Counted from the first letter of the stretch, positions 8,085 through 16,974 are shown. The stretch: 50,001 nt of DNA from Bacteroidales bacterium UBA1187 (GCA_002309835.1 DBYL01000042.1:76483-126483), one strand, 5' to 3'. Numbers and translations are program-made. Notes: a model not told the origin generated them from the sequence alone.

Positions 8085-9521
8085 ATGGAAGACAGCAATA
8101 AAGTCCTTTTTGATATCCTCAATGAGCGTTTGGAGCTCCTCCGACAGTTGGATGCCGAGGGGGATTCTGATCGTCGCCGGCACATTGCCAAGGAGACGCA
8201 GACGCTTCATGCGCCAATGGCGCATCGTCTGGGTTTGTACCAGATTAAGACGGAGATGGAGGACCTTGCGCTGAAGTTCCTGGAGTACGATACCTATAAG
8301 TATATTGCGCATGAGTTGAATGCCAAGAAAGCGGAGCGCGAGGCGTATATTGCTTCGTTCATCGCCCCCTTGGAGGCCAAACTCAAAGCCGAAGGATTTA
8401 CTTTCACCATCAAAGGACGCCCGAAATCCATTCACTCCATCTATCATAAGATGCAGGCGCAGCACTGCGGTGTAGATAAGATCTATGACCTTTTTGCCAT
8501 CCGTATCATCCTCGATTCTCCTTTGGAGAAAGAGAAATCGGATTGCTGGCAGGTCTATTCGCTGATTACGGATATCTTCCCGCCGAACCCCAAGCGTCTG
8601 CGTGACTGGTTGTCGGTGCCCAAGGAGAACGGCTATGAGTCGCTTCATACGACGGTGCTTGGCCCTGAGAAACGCTGGGTAGAGGTGCAGATTCGTACTA
8701 AACGCATGGATGAGGTGGCGGAGAAAGGTGTGGCGGCGCACTGGTCGTATAAGGGCGTAAAGGGGTCTATTGTTCAGAAATCCGGAGATGTGTTCGTCTT
8801 CACGCCCACGGGTGACTTACGTCGTCTGCCAGAAGGCGCCACAGTGCTGGATTTCGCGTACTCGATTCACAGCGAAGTAGGTGCGCACTGCGTGGGTGGT
8901 ACAATCCGCAATCAGAACGTCTCCATCCGTCAGAAACTTGAGAACGGTGATCAGGTATCTATCCTCACATCGCCAAACCAGCACCCTAATGCCGACTGGC
9001 TCAATTTCGTAGCGTCCACTAAGGCGAAGAGCAAGATTCGTCAGGCGCTCAAAGAGATCGAATACAAGCAGGCTGCTGAAGGCAAGGAGATCATCGATCG
9101 TAAGTTCAAGAACTGGAAGATCCCTTATACGGAAGGGGATATCACGAAGATGGCTACGCGTCTTGGCTACAAAGCCGTTTCAGATATGTACCAGTCGGTA
9201 GCTACCGGCAAAGAGGATGTACAGCGTTTGCGCGATGCCATCATCGAACCCGAGGAGACGCCTAACACGCCGCGTGAGCATACTGAGTACGTAGATAAAT
9301 CTGACCTTAAGGGCTTGGCTATCGAGGTGGATATGAATGTGAAGAACGTGGATTATAACCTCTCTAAATGCTGCAACCCGCAGCCCGGTGACCCGATCTT
9401 CGCTTTCGTCTCTGTGCTCAAAGGTATCCGTATCCACCGTTGTGACTGTCCAAACGCAGAGGACATTCGTAACAGATATCCTTACCGCGTATTACCTGCC
9501 CGCTGGGCGAAGAAAAACTGA
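8085..9521 (+). CDS. RelA/SpoT homologue lacking the HD hydrolase core and the ACT domain
   Basis: The 478-residue long-RSH homologue is shorter than the ~730-760 residues usual in Bacteroidales. Residues 1-55 match only the tail of the HD hydrolase domain (APMAHRLGLYQIKTEMEDL); the HD metal-binding motif is absent. The synthetase domain (about 80-225) keeps RPKS (112), DLFAIR (135-140), KENGYESLH (180-188), EVQIR (200-204) and AAHW. A TGS domain follows (about 233-295), then a helical region and a cysteine-rich part (LSKCCNPQPGD, HRCDCP). The protein stops where the ACT domain should begin. It is therefore likely a (p)ppGpp synthetase without its own hydrolase; activity is inference. Its stop overlaps the recR start. 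Confidence 0.85.
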   Translation: MEDSNKVLFDILNERLELLRQLDAEGDSDRRRHIAKETQTLHAPMAHRLGLYQIKTEMEDLALKFLEYDTYKYIAHELNAKKAEREAYIASFIAPLEAKLKAEGFTFTIKGRPKSIHSIYHKMQAQHCGVDKIYDLFAIRIILDSPLEKEKSDCWQVYSLITDIFPPNPKRLRDWLSVPKENGYESLHTTVLGPEKRWVEVQIRTKRMDEVAEKGVAAHWSYKGVKGSIVQKSGDVFVFTPTGDLRRLPEGATVLDFAYSIHSEVGAHCVGGTIRNQNVSIRQKLENGDQVSILTSPNQHPNADWLNFVASTKAKSKIRQALKEIEYKQAAEGKEIIDRKFKNWKIPYTEGDITKMATRLGYKAVSDMYQSVATGKEDVQRLRDAIIEPEETPNTPREHTEYVDKSDLKGLAIEVDMNVKNVDYNLSKCCNPQPGDPIFAFVSVLKGIRIHRCDCPNAEDIRNRYPYRVLPARWAKKN

Positions 9522-10141
9522 TGTCCGATTATCCAAGTGTCATATTAGAGCAAGCTGTGAACCAGATGTCGTCGTTACCCGGAGTAGGGAAACGAACGGC
9601 CTTGCGGTTGGTGCTGCATCTCTTGCGTCAGTCGGACGCAGAGGTGGAGGCCTTCAGCGGAGCGTTTACACGCCTCAAGAAAGGAGTGGTGTATTGCCGC
9701 GAATGCCATAATATCTCGGATACGGAGGTTTGTCCTATCTGCGCATCCACGCGTCGTGACCATTCAACGATCTGCGTGGTGGAGAACGTGCAGGACGTGA
9801 TGTCGATAGAGAACACCGGCCAATATACGGGTGTGTATCACGTGTTAGGTGGTATTATCTCGCCGATGGAAGGAATTGGGCCGAAGGACATAGAGATTGA
9901 TTCGCTTATCGAACGCGTAGCGAAAGGCGACGTGAAGGAGATCATCCTTGCCCTGCCTACTACTATGGAAGGGGATACCACGAACTTCTATATCTATCGG
10001 AGAATACAGAACGCAGGGCTGGCGCAGATGCCGAAGATATCTCAAATAGCTCGCGGTGTAGCCGTAGGCAACCAACTCGAATATACCGACGAGATAACGC
10101 TCGGACGTTCGATTGTCAATCGTATAGAATTTAAAGCATAA
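9521..10141 (+). CDS. recR: Recombination protein RecR
   Basis: RecR works with RecO and RecF to load RecA at single-stranded gaps. The 206 residues show a helix-hairpin-helix (SLPGVGKRTALRL, 18-30), a four-cysteine zinc finger (CxxC ... CxxC, about 57-72) and a Toprim domain starting ICVVENVQDV. Length and order fit the family. It is translated from a TGATG overlap with the RSH gene and is followed after one base by a small membrane protein gene. Confidence 0.96.
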   Translation: MSDYPSVILEQAVNQMSSLPGVGKRTALRLVLHLLRQSDAEVEAFSGAFTRLKKGVVYCRECHNISDTEVCPICASTRRDHSTICVVENVQDVMSIENTGQYTGVYHVLGGIISPMEGIGPKDIEIDSLIERVAKGDVKEIILALPTTMEGDTTNFYIYRRIQNAGLAQMPKISQIARGVAVGNQLEYTDEITLGRSIVNRIEFKA

Positions 10142-10142
10142 T

Positions 10143-10577
10143 ATGGAAAACGTAGTTAGAAAACTCAATTGGTTTTATTACGGTCAGATGGTCATTGCCT
10201 GCCTTGTATGGGGAGCAATGATGTATGCCTTTCAGCACGGCTGCTATGAGTTGCTGAACGTATATTCGCGCTTGGGCATGGCGGTGCAATATATCATCAT
10301 CATTGATGCGCTTATCACTATTCCGCTGGGACTTTATCTGATTAAACTCTTCAAACCTCAGACGGAGAAGGCATATTTCAAGTGCGCTGCTGCACGTATC
10401 TTACTGGTTAGCAACACGATGCCGCTCGGTATCTGTGCATACTATTGGATGGGCGGTTATCGCTCGATGTTATGGATAGCCGCTATCGCTGCTATCGCTC
10501 TGTGTTTCGCGAAGCCCACAATCGGCCGCATGGAGCAAGAGATGAAACCTGAAGATCCTAACGAAGAAAAATACTAA
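10143..10577 (+). CDS. Small hypothetical membrane protein
   Basis: The 144-residue protein has four predicted membrane segments (about 14-34, 47-68, 82-100 and 105-124) and a charged C-terminal tail. I recognise no family motif. It starts one base after recR and ends 2 bp before a HAD-type gene, so it belongs to this operon. A role cannot be assigned. Confidence 0.75.
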   Translation: MENVVRKLNWFYYGQMVIACLVWGAMMYAFQHGCYELLNVYSRLGMAVQYIIIIDALITIPLGLYLIKLFKPQTEKAYFKCAAARILLVSNTMPLGICAYYWMGGYRSMLWIAAIAAIALCFAKPTIGRMEQEMKPEDPNEEKY

Positions 10578-10579
10578 TT

Positions 10580-11005
10580 ATGATTATAGCTTGTGATTTT
10601 GATGGTACTATCGTTACGCACGAGTACCCGAAGATAGGTAAACCCATTCCATTTGCCATCCAGACGCTCATTAAACTGCAGGAAGAGGATCATCATCAAC
10701 TCATCCTCTGGACGGTGCGCGAAGGCGAATTGCTGCAGGAGGCGTTGGATTATTGCAAGTCCCGCGGATTAGAGTTCTATGCCGTCAATTCTAATTATCC
10801 GGAAGAAGAACCCGAGCACGGCACGCCGCGTAAACTCGTGGCGGATCTCTGGATTGATGACCGCAACTTAGGTGGTCTTCCCGATTGGGGAGTCATCTAT
10901 AATATGATTCACACCGGTCATCCGTTTGAACCTGCTCCGCAAGGTAATATGGAAGACCTGAGTCCAAAGAAAAAGAAAGGCTTCTTCGCTCGTTTATTAG
11001 ACTGA
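10580..11005 (+). CDS. Small HAD-type hydrolase (BT0820-like)
   Basis: The 141-residue protein carries the HAD motif I as CDFDGTIV (5-12) and LWIDDRN near residue 91, but has almost no cap domain. This matches the small Bacteroides BT0820-type HAD proteins, which are probable sugar or nucleotide phosphatases; the substrate is unknown. The C-terminus is lysine-rich. Its stop overlaps the next start (TGATG), so expression is coupled to the acetyltransferase. Confidence 0.82.
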   Translation: MIIACDFDGTIVTHEYPKIGKPIPFAIQTLIKLQEEDHHQLILWTVREGELLQEALDYCKSRGLEFYAVNSNYPEEEPEHGTPRKLVADLWIDDRNLGGLPDWGVIYNMIHTGHPFEPAPQGNMEDLSPKKKKGFFARLLD

Positions 11006-11502
11006 TGATTCACCTGCGCAAAATAGAGCCATCCGACCTTCCGTTCCTCTATCAGTGGGAGAACGATGCCTTGGCGTGGGCGGATGGAGCAAACCATAAT
11101 CCGCTCTCGCAGCAGGACCTGCGCGATTATATCGAATCCACGACAGGTGACATCTACAAAGATGGTCAACTCCGTCTCATTATCGAAGATGAAGCAGCAA
11201 CCATAGGTTGCATCGACCTCTTTGATTTTGATCCGCGTAACAGACGTGCGGCGATTGGCATGTATATCGCGCCTGAGTATCGTGGTAAAGGAGTAGGGCG
11301 CGAAGCGCTGAGACTGCTTGAAGCTTACGCTTTCGGTCATCTGAGCATGCGCGTACTCTACGCCGTTATCTCTACAAAAAATACAGCCTGCACCGCTTTG
11401 TATCGCAGCGCAGGCTATACTCCTTCTTCGCCTCTTTCGGGTTGGACCCTTGAGTCCGACGCGATTATCTGGCTTACATCATCCCGCCCATCCCTGGATT
11501 AG
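11005..11502 (+). CDS. GNAT family N-acetyltransferase
   Basis: The 165-residue protein has the acetyl-CoA pyrophosphate-binding loop YRGKGVGREALRLLE (about 92-106) and a later NTACTALYRSAGY segment, close to spermidine or ribosomal-protein alanine acetyltransferase types. The acceptor is unknown. It is the last gene of the RSH-recR run. Its final 29 bp overlap, tail to tail, the 3' end of groEL on the other strand. Confidence 0.86.
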   Translation: MIHLRKIEPSDLPFLYQWENDALAWADGANHNPLSQQDLRDYIESTTGDIYKDGQLRLIIEDEAATIGCIDLFDFDPRNRRAAIGMYIAPEYRGKGVGREALRLLEAYAFGHLSMRVLYAVISTKNTACTALYRSAGYTPSSPLSGWTLESDAIIWLTSSRPSLD

Positions 11503-13102
11503 GCATCGCAGGAGCAGGGTGCTCCTCCGGATGATCTACGATGACTGCTTCGGTAGTAAGGAACATTCCTGCTACGGAAGCAGCGTTCTCTAATGCTACA
11601 CGGGTCACCTTAGCGGGATCCACTACACCGGCTTTGAAGAGTTCTTCGTATTGGTCCGTACGGGCGTTGTAACCGAAGTCGGCCTTACCTGCACGTACTT
11701 TATCTACTACGACTGCACCTTCCTTTCCGGCATTGTTAACGATCTGACGCAGCGGCTCTTCAATCGCACGACGTACGATCTCGATACCGGTCTGCTCATC
11801 TTCGTTATCGCCTTTAAGGCCTTCGAGGGCTTTCTGTGCACGGATATACATCACGCCGCCGCCCGGTACAATACCTTCTTCGATAGCCGCACGCGTTGCA
11901 GAGAGAGCATCGTCTACGCGGTCTTTCTTCTCTTTCATCTCAACCTCCGAAGCAGCGCCTACGTTCAGTTGTGCGACACCTCCGGCAAGTTTAGCCAGAC
12001 GCTCCTGCAGTTTTTCTTTGTCGTAAGTCGACTTAGTAGCAGCAATCTGCGCTTTGATCTGGCCTACGCGAGCAGCGATAGCCTCTTTGTCACCTGCACC
12101 GTTGACAATCGTCGTGTTATCTTTGCTGACGGTGATGGTCTCTGCCGTACCGAGCATGTCAATGGTTGCCTGTTCGAGTTTGATACCTTTCTCCTCGCTG
12201 ATAACCGTACCACCGGTGAGGATAGCGATATCTTCGAGCATCTCTTTACGACGGTCGCCGAAGCCCGGAGCCTTTACGGCACAGATCTTCAACTGCGCAC
12301 GCAGACGGTTAACAACCAGAGCCGTCAGTGCCTCGCTATCAACATCCTCTGCAATAATCAGCAACGGACGTCCACTCTGTACAGCCGGTTCGAGCACAGG
12401 CAGCAACTCCTTGAGGTTGGAGATCTTCTTATCAAAGATAAGGATATACGGTTTTTCCATCTCAACGAGCATTTCTTCGGTGTTCGTTACGAAGTACGGA
12501 CTGATATATCCGCGGTCGAACTGCATTCCTTGTACGATGTCAATAGTGGTGTCCATTCCCTTGGCCTCACCGATAGTGATCACGCCGTCTTTCGATACCT
12601 TACGCATCGCGTCCGCGATCAACTTACCGATCTCTGCATCGTTATTCGCGGAAACGGTAGCTACTTGCTCGATCTTATCGAAGTCGTTACCTACCACCAC
12701 TGCGTTCTTCTTGATCTCAGCTACTACTGCAGCGACAGCTTTGTCGATACCGCGCTTGAGGTCGAGAGGATTAGCACCGGCCGTCACGTTCTTCAGACCT
12801 ACGCCAACGATTGCTTGTGCCAGAACAGTAGCAGTCGTTGTACCGTCACCGGCTTGGTCTCCGGTCTTGGAAGCCACTTCCTTGACGAGTTGTGCACCGA
12901 GGTTCTCGGCTGCATCCTTCAGCTCAATCTCTTTGGCTACCGTCACACCGTCTTTGGTGATGTGCGGAGCTCCGTATTTCTTGTCGATGATAACGTTACG
13001 ACCTTTCGGGCCAAGCGTCACTTTCACTGCATCAGCCAACTGGTCAACACCACGCTTCAGCGCATCCCGCGCCTCCGTATTATACGTAATATCTTTTGCC
13101 AT
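11474..13102 (-). CDS. groL: 60 kDa chaperonin GroEL
   Basis: This ATP-dependent folding chaperone forms the double-heptamer ring with GroES. The 542 residues include the GPKGRNVIIDKKYGAP, QAGDGTTTATVLA and AAVEEGIVPGGG-type segments (here AAIEEGIVPGGG) and the short glycine-methionine tail GMGGMM. It lies 2 bp after groES on the minus strand. Its 3' end overlaps the convergent acetyltransferase gene by 29 bp. Confidence 0.98.
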   Translation of the reverse strand: MAKDITYNTEARDALKRGVDQLADAVKVTLGPKGRNVIIDKKYGAPHITKDGVTVAKEIELKDAAENLGAQLVKEVASKTGDQAGDGTTTATVLAQAIVGVGLKNVTAGANPLDLKRGIDKAVAAVVAEIKKNAVVVGNDFDKIEQVATVSANNDAEIGKLIADAMRKVSKDGVITIGEAKGMDTTIDIVQGMQFDRGYISPYFVTNTEEMLVEMEKPYILIFDKKISNLKELLPVLEPAVQSGRPLLIIAEDVDSEALTALVVNRLRAQLKICAVKAPGFGDRRKEMLEDIAILTGGTVISEEKGIKLEQATIDMLGTAETITVSKDNTTIVNGAGDKEAIAARVGQIKAQIAATKSTYDKEKLQERLAKLAGGVAQLNVGAASEVEMKEKKDRVDDALSATRAAIEEGIVPGGGVMYIRAQKALEGLKGDNEDEQTGIEIVRRAIEEPLRQIVNNAGKEGAVVVDKVRAGKADFGYNARTDQYEELFKAGVVDPAKVTRVALENAASVAGMFLTTEAVIVDHPEEHPAPAMPNPGMGGMM

Positions 13103-13104
13103 AG

Positions 13105-13380
13105 TTATTGAATTTTTGCTAATACGTCAGACTGTCTCATGATCAGGAATTTCTCGCCGTCCAACTCCAGTTCCGTACCGGCATATTTACCGTACAGCAC
13201 TTGGTCACCGGCTTCGAGCACCATCGCTTCGTCTTTCGTTCCTTCGCCTACGGCGAGCACCTCACCGCGCAGCGGTTTTTCTTTTGCACTGTCGGGGATG
13301 ATAATTCCACCGACTGTCTTCTCTTCTGCAGCCGCGGGTTTAACCAGCACGCGGTCTGCTAATGGTTGAATTTTACTCAT
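13105..13380 (-). CDS. groS: 10 kDa co-chaperonin GroES
   Basis: The 91-residue lid of the GroEL cage starts IQPLADRVLVKPAAAEEKTVGGIIIPD, with the mobile loop at about 17-30, and contains GDQVLYGKYAGTE, the family signature. It is the first gene of the groES-groEL pair. The upstream region lacks a TAnnTTTG box but has a sigma-54-like promoter and a palindrome, so heat-shock control may run through RpoN. Confidence 0.98.
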   Translation of the reverse strand: MSKIQPLADRVLVKPAAAEEKTVGGIIIPDSAKEKPLRGEVLAVGEGTKDEAMVLEAGDQVLYGKYAGTELELDGEKFLIMRQSDVLAKIQ

Positions 13381-13422
13381 ATGATTATTGGTTTATTCGT
13401 TAGCAAATCTCCGTTTTTGTTA

Positions 13423-13439
13423 TGACAAAAGATGTGCCA
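13423..13439 (-). promoter_or_regulatory. Candidate sigma-54 promoter of groESL
   Basis: Read on the minus strand: TGGCAC (13434-13439), 5 bp, then TTGT, against the RpoN consensus TGGCAC-N5-TTGC. The -24 hexamer is perfect; the -12 box has GT instead of GC. It lies about 45 bp before the groES start, and rpoN itself is present at 34880-36379. Confidence 0.5.
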
Positions 13440-13451
13440 AAGGAATAGTAT

Positions 13452-13466
13452 CTGCCAAAATGGCAG
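13452..13466. promoter_or_regulatory. Palindrome upstream of the groESL promoter
   Basis: CTGCCA-AAA-TGGCAG is a perfect 6-bp inverted repeat with a 3-bp centre, 12 bp upstream of the TGGCAC box. It could bind a regulator of groESL. It also lies between the amylase stop and groES; no T-run follows it on the minus strand, so it does not look like a terminator. Confidence 0.5.
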
Positions 13467-13479
13467 TTCAGCAATAATT

Positions 13480-14823
13480 TTATCGTTCGAAAATCTTAAA
13501 TTGCCAAGGTCTGAGCGTGAAATGCTGTGCGGTTTCCAACTCATGCTTCTTGCCGCAGAGGCAGCGATAGTTGCCTTCAAGGCCTGCCAAATCCAGCGTC
13601 ACTTCTTGCTCCTTGTCGCTCATGTTCATCACCGCAATGACGGTGTTGGTATGCCAACGTCCTTCTTTGCTGCGTGCGCAAGCGAAGATAGCCTCGTTGT
13701 CACAAGCGATGCGGGTCAACGGAGCACCTACTTCCGGACTGAACAGCGCTTTATTGCGCTCACGTAATGCGTTGAGTTTCTTATAGAGCTCGGCTTGTGC
13801 AAAAGCCTCGTCTTTGTCAATCAGGTCTTTCTCAAAGAACTCCAGACGATGGTGGTTACCGCTCAACTGACCGGTGTAGATCATCGGCATGCCGGGCACA
13901 ACATAGCAGAATGCTGCGAACAGAGGTACTGCATCACCCATGCGCTCTTGCTCCGTGCCATTCCAACTGTTCTCATCATGATTGGTGATGAAATTCATGC
14001 GAATAGCTTCAGGACGAATAGTATCGGCACGCGTCGCAAAATTTTCCCAGATTGCTTCTACGCCCTTCTTGCCCTGCGCCACTTCGTTCATCACATGATG
14101 CAAGCTCCATCCGTAGTACATGTCGAAGGCCGTTTCGGTCAGTTCATCGGCTTTGTCTTCATCTTCGGCGAGGGTGAACATATGCGGGTGTGTCTGACGC
14201 AGGTCAGCCATGGCCCAGTTCCAGAAATCGGTAGGCACTTCTCCTGCTACATCGCAGCGGAAACCGTCGATACCAATTGTATCCATCCACCAGTGCATGG
14301 CTTTGAGCATCGCGTCGCGCATGTCCTGGTTGTCGTAGTTTAGTTTGGAGATATCCGTCCAGTCGTATTGTACCATGAGGTTGCCCAGGCTGTCGCGATA
14401 GTGCCAACCTTCGTTCTTGGTCCACTCGCTATCCGGCGCAGTGTGATTGGCAACCCAGTCGAGGATGACTTTAAAGCCCTGCTTATGCGCTGCAGCCAAG
14501 AAATGCTCGAAGTCCTCACGCGTACCGAACTCGGGATTGATGGCGCAGTAGTCGATGATGGAGTAGTAACTGCCTAACGAACCCTTACGGGTGATTTTTC
14601 CGATTGGTTGGCAAGGCATCACCCAGATGATGTCAATACCATTCTCGCGCAGGGTAGGAAGCAGAGCTTCGGCTGCTTGGAACGTACCTTCTTTCGTCGC
14701 CTGACGGGTGTTTAACTCATAGATTGTAGCGTCATACGCCCATTTGGGGTGACGTAACTCCGGTTGCTTGGCGCAGCTGATGAAAGCGAAAGCTGCCAAA
14801 GCCAGTAATAATGTCTTTCGCAT
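13480..14823 (-). CDS. GH13 alpha-amylase family lipoprotein
   Basis: The 447-residue protein begins with a lipoprotein signal (lipobox FISC, Cys17), so it is exported and lipid-anchored. The (beta/alpha)8 GH13 core shows DWVANHT, the nucleophile region GFRCDVAGEVP, the acid/base TLAEDED and NHDENSW, which supply the Asp-Glu-Asp triad. It probably cleaves alpha-glucans or maltodextrins. The gene follows a second GH13 lipoprotein by 11 bp on the same strand. No SusC/SusD genes lie nearby, so it is not a classical starch-utilisation locus. Confidence 0.9.
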   Translation of the reverse strand: MRKTLLLALAAFAFISCAKQPELRHPKWAYDATIYELNTRQATKEGTFQAAEALLPTLRENGIDIIWVMPCQPIGKITRKGSLGSYYSIIDYCAINPEFGTREDFEHFLAAAHKQGFKVILDWVANHTAPDSEWTKNEGWHYRDSLGNLMVQYDWTDISKLNYDNQDMRDAMLKAMHWWMDTIGIDGFRCDVAGEVPTDFWNWAMADLRQTHPHMFTLAEDEDKADELTETAFDMYYGWSLHHVMNEVAQGKKGVEAIWENFATRADTIRPEAIRMNFITNHDENSWNGTEQERMGDAVPLFAAFCYVVPGMPMIYTGQLSGNHHRLEFFEKDLIDKDEAFAQAELYKKLNALRERNKALFSPEVGAPLTRIACDNEAIFACARSKEGRWHTNTVIAVMNMSDKEQEVTLDLAGLEGNYRCLCGKKHELETAQHFTLRPWQFKIFER

Positions 14824-14834
14824 GGTAGTAATGT

Positions 14835-16886
14835 TTATTTGTCGTTAATAATCTGATAGGTCATTTCTTTGCTGTTGATGATGACGGTCACTTTCTCGCC
14901 CAGGTAAACACGCTGGTAGATGATCTCGTCGGGACGGTCAATCAGAGGAATGAAGTCTCCGTACAGCAGCGGCATAGAGTTGCGGCGCAGATGTATCAGT
15001 TCCGCCACTTGGTTACGCATCGTGCGTTCGTCCAGACTGAGGGTCTCGAAACGCATCATATGACGGTTATCCGGGTCGTTGCCGCCTACCTCTCCGTACT
15101 CGTCGCCTTGATAGATACAGGGTACACCGGGCAGCGTCATATTCAACACTTCGAGTAGCAACGCGCGCTTATAAGCCGTCTCGGCATCACCGATACCTAT
15201 CTCGCGCGTCCATCCTTCCTCTTTTCCTTGCGAATGGATGTCGATAGCACCGCCTGCGATGGAAGCGAAGCGTATCTGGTCGTGGTTACCGGAGATATTT
15301 CCCATCGTATGATGCGCACCGTAGGTGGCGAGAGAAGTCAACTCGTTATTCAGCACTTCATCCATGCCTTTGAGACCGCAGAGTGCCTCGCGAGAAGTGA
15401 AATAGACGTTGAAATCGAACTGCGCGTTCAGCATGCCCGACTTGACATAACTACCGATGAGTTCAGGACTGCCGTAGGTCTCTCCGATCATCCAGATCGG
15501 ACGTCCCGGCCAACGCACCGCGATCTTCTGACCTAACATGCGCCAGTAACCTTCCGGTATATGCTTGCAGGCATCATGACGGAAACCATCCAGGTCGTAG
15601 TTTGCCAACCAATAGAGGGCGCTGTCCGTCATCGCTTCGCAAACTTCTTCACGCTCCAGATCCAGCGTAGGAATATGTTTGTCAAACCAAGTGGTCAGAC
15701 GCGCTTCATCCCAGAGCTCGAAGTTACGACGGCCGTCCGGTAATATCGAATCCGTGTGCCAGTCAGGGTGCTCCTGCAGCGTCGGGGAATTGATATGCAT
15801 ATGATTAGCTACATAGTCCAGCACGACGTTTATCTCGTGCGCGTGCGCGGTGTCTAATAAGGTGCGCAACTCGTCCGGCGTACCGAAACGACTGTCTAAT
15901 TGCGTGGCGAAGATAGGCCAGTAACCGTGATAACCGCTGAACTTGGTGTAGGTCTTCGACGGGTCGTATTTATTGCCGTTCGGGAAAGGATAGAGACCCC
16001 ACGCATCCCAAGGATTTTGGGTGATAGGACTGATCCAAAGGGTGTTCACACCGAGGCGATCGAAATAACCTTCACTGATTTTCTTTGTGATACCGGCAAA
16101 GTCACCGCCCTGATAGTCCACAATGTCGAGAACCTCGGGACTGTTCATTTTCCAGTTGTTATCCGTGTTGCCATCGAAGAAGCGATCCACCATCAGCGAG
16201 TACAGCACTTGTGCCTGCTGGTCATGACGGTTGAGTTGCGAAGCACTGGTGACGATCTTACCGTCCTGCAGCGGCAGGAGCATGTCGTTGAAAAGGAAAG
16301 TCTCATCTTCCGCGAAGATACGTAAGTATGTACGTCCCGCTAATCCGCTCATCCGCTCATCCGCTAAACCCTTCAGATCCAGCGTCCATGTGCCGTCGTC
16401 CTCCGCTTGCCATAAACTATGGTCAATCAGCGTGTTCTGCACATAGGCTTCGAACGAAGGATTGGCTACTGTATCATAGAATCCAACACGCAGCTTGTCG
16501 TCCTCGTAACCCAAGGAAATCAGGGCCTGGCGAACAGGTTTAGCCGGCAGTACAGGAATAGCAAAACTACCACTCTTGTCGTGCAGCGTCAGCGCATGAA
16601 TAGACCTGTCGCGGTTGACGATATCCATCTCGCGCACCACTTTCGGCGTGCCGAGCAGGTTCAGGCACTCCAGCGATTCCGTCGTTGTCCACTGCAGACC
16701 TTTCCATAGGTCCGTGTCGCCATACAGTACAGGTATATAGTCCGTCAGGACCACGTGCATCGTGTCGCTCGTCATGCGAATCGGCATGATCGGTTGAGAA
16801 TTAGCAATAGTACCGGCGATGTTACTACTGCGTTGACAACCTGCTAAAAGCAGAAGGATAGAAAGTGAAAAAAGTACTTTTCTCAT
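14835..16886 (-). CDS. GH13 alpha-amylase lipoprotein with N-terminal extension
   Basis: The ATG at 16886 gives a clear lipoprotein signal (LLLLAGC) and lies 22 bp after the -7 box; the upstream in-frame ATG at 16919 precedes the transcription start. The protein has 683 residues. About 1-225 form an extra N-terminal region, probably beta-rich, followed by a GH13 catalytic domain with DYVANHMH, GFRHDACKH (nucleophile Asp), MIGETYG (acid/base Glu) and NHD. The early MVDRFFDG and GGDFAGI motifs are typical of cyclomaltodextrinase-like or extracellular amylases. An octamer repeat at 16337-16368 codes for part of a loop (around residues 173-184). Confidence 0.9.
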   Translation of the reverse strand: MRKVLFSLSILLLLAGCQRSSNIAGTIANSQPIMPIRMTSDTMHVVLTDYIPVLYGDTDLWKGLQWTTTESLECLNLLGTPKVVREMDIVNRDRSIHALTLHDKSGSFAIPVLPAKPVRQALISLGYEDDKLRVGFYDTVANPSFEAYVQNTLIDHSLWQAEDDGTWTLDLKGLADERMSGLAGRTYLRIFAEDETFLFNDMLLPLQDGKIVTSASQLNRHDQQAQVLYSLMVDRFFDGNTDNNWKMNSPEVLDIVDYQGGDFAGITKKISEGYFDRLGVNTLWISPITQNPWDAWGLYPFPNGNKYDPSKTYTKFSGYHGYWPIFATQLDSRFGTPDELRTLLDTAHAHEINVVLDYVANHMHINSPTLQEHPDWHTDSILPDGRRNFELWDEARLTTWFDKHIPTLDLEREEVCEAMTDSALYWLANYDLDGFRHDACKHIPEGYWRMLGQKIAVRWPGRPIWMIGETYGSPELIGSYVKSGMLNAQFDFNVYFTSREALCGLKGMDEVLNNELTSLATYGAHHTMGNISGNHDQIRFASIAGGAIDIHSQGKEEGWTREIGIGDAETAYKRALLLEVLNMTLPGVPCIYQGDEYGEVGGNDPDNRHMMRFETLSLDERTMRNQVAELIHLRRNSMPLLYGDFIPLIDRPDEIIYQRVYLGEKVTVIINSKEMTYQIINDK
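16337..16368. repeat. Octamer repeat inside the GH13 gene
   Basis: There are four adjacent 8-bp units: CCGCTAAT, CCGCTCAT, CCGCTCAT, CCGCTAAA. The array is in the coding strand of the amylase and adds a GLADERMSGLAG-type segment to a region between domains. Confidence 0.75.
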
Positions 16887-16908
16887 GGTTAAACACATTT
16901 TTGCGCTG

Positions 16909-16940
16909 CAAAAATACAAAAAAATTTTGATATGTGCAAA
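16909..16940 (-). promoter_or_regulatory. Minus-strand half of a shared divergent promoter
   Basis: On the minus strand, TTTG (16937-16940) and TATTTTTG (16909-16916) are 20 bp apart. It drives the two GH13 genes and shares the TTTGATATGTGCAAA element with the plus-strand promoter. Confidence 0.75.
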
Positions 16941-16956
16941 AAAAAGTATAAATTTG
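16926..16956 (+). promoter_or_regulatory. Plus-strand half of a shared divergent promoter
   Basis: TTTG (16926-16929) and TAAATTTG (16949-16956) are separated by 19 bp, 18 bp before the peptidase ATG. The -33 is one arm of the imperfect palindrome whose other arm serves the amylase genes. Confidence 0.75.
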
Positions 16957-16974
16957 CAACAAATTTCTTAATCA

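Noticed and set aside
11651..13142. Long plus-strand ORFs opposite groEL
   Set aside because: They are complementary-strand shadows of the highly biased groEL codons; no motif or start signal supports them.
13480..16886. Classical Sus starch-utilisation locus
   Set aside because: Two GH13 lipoproteins are present, but SusC, SusD and a SusR-type regulator are missing from the neighbourhood.
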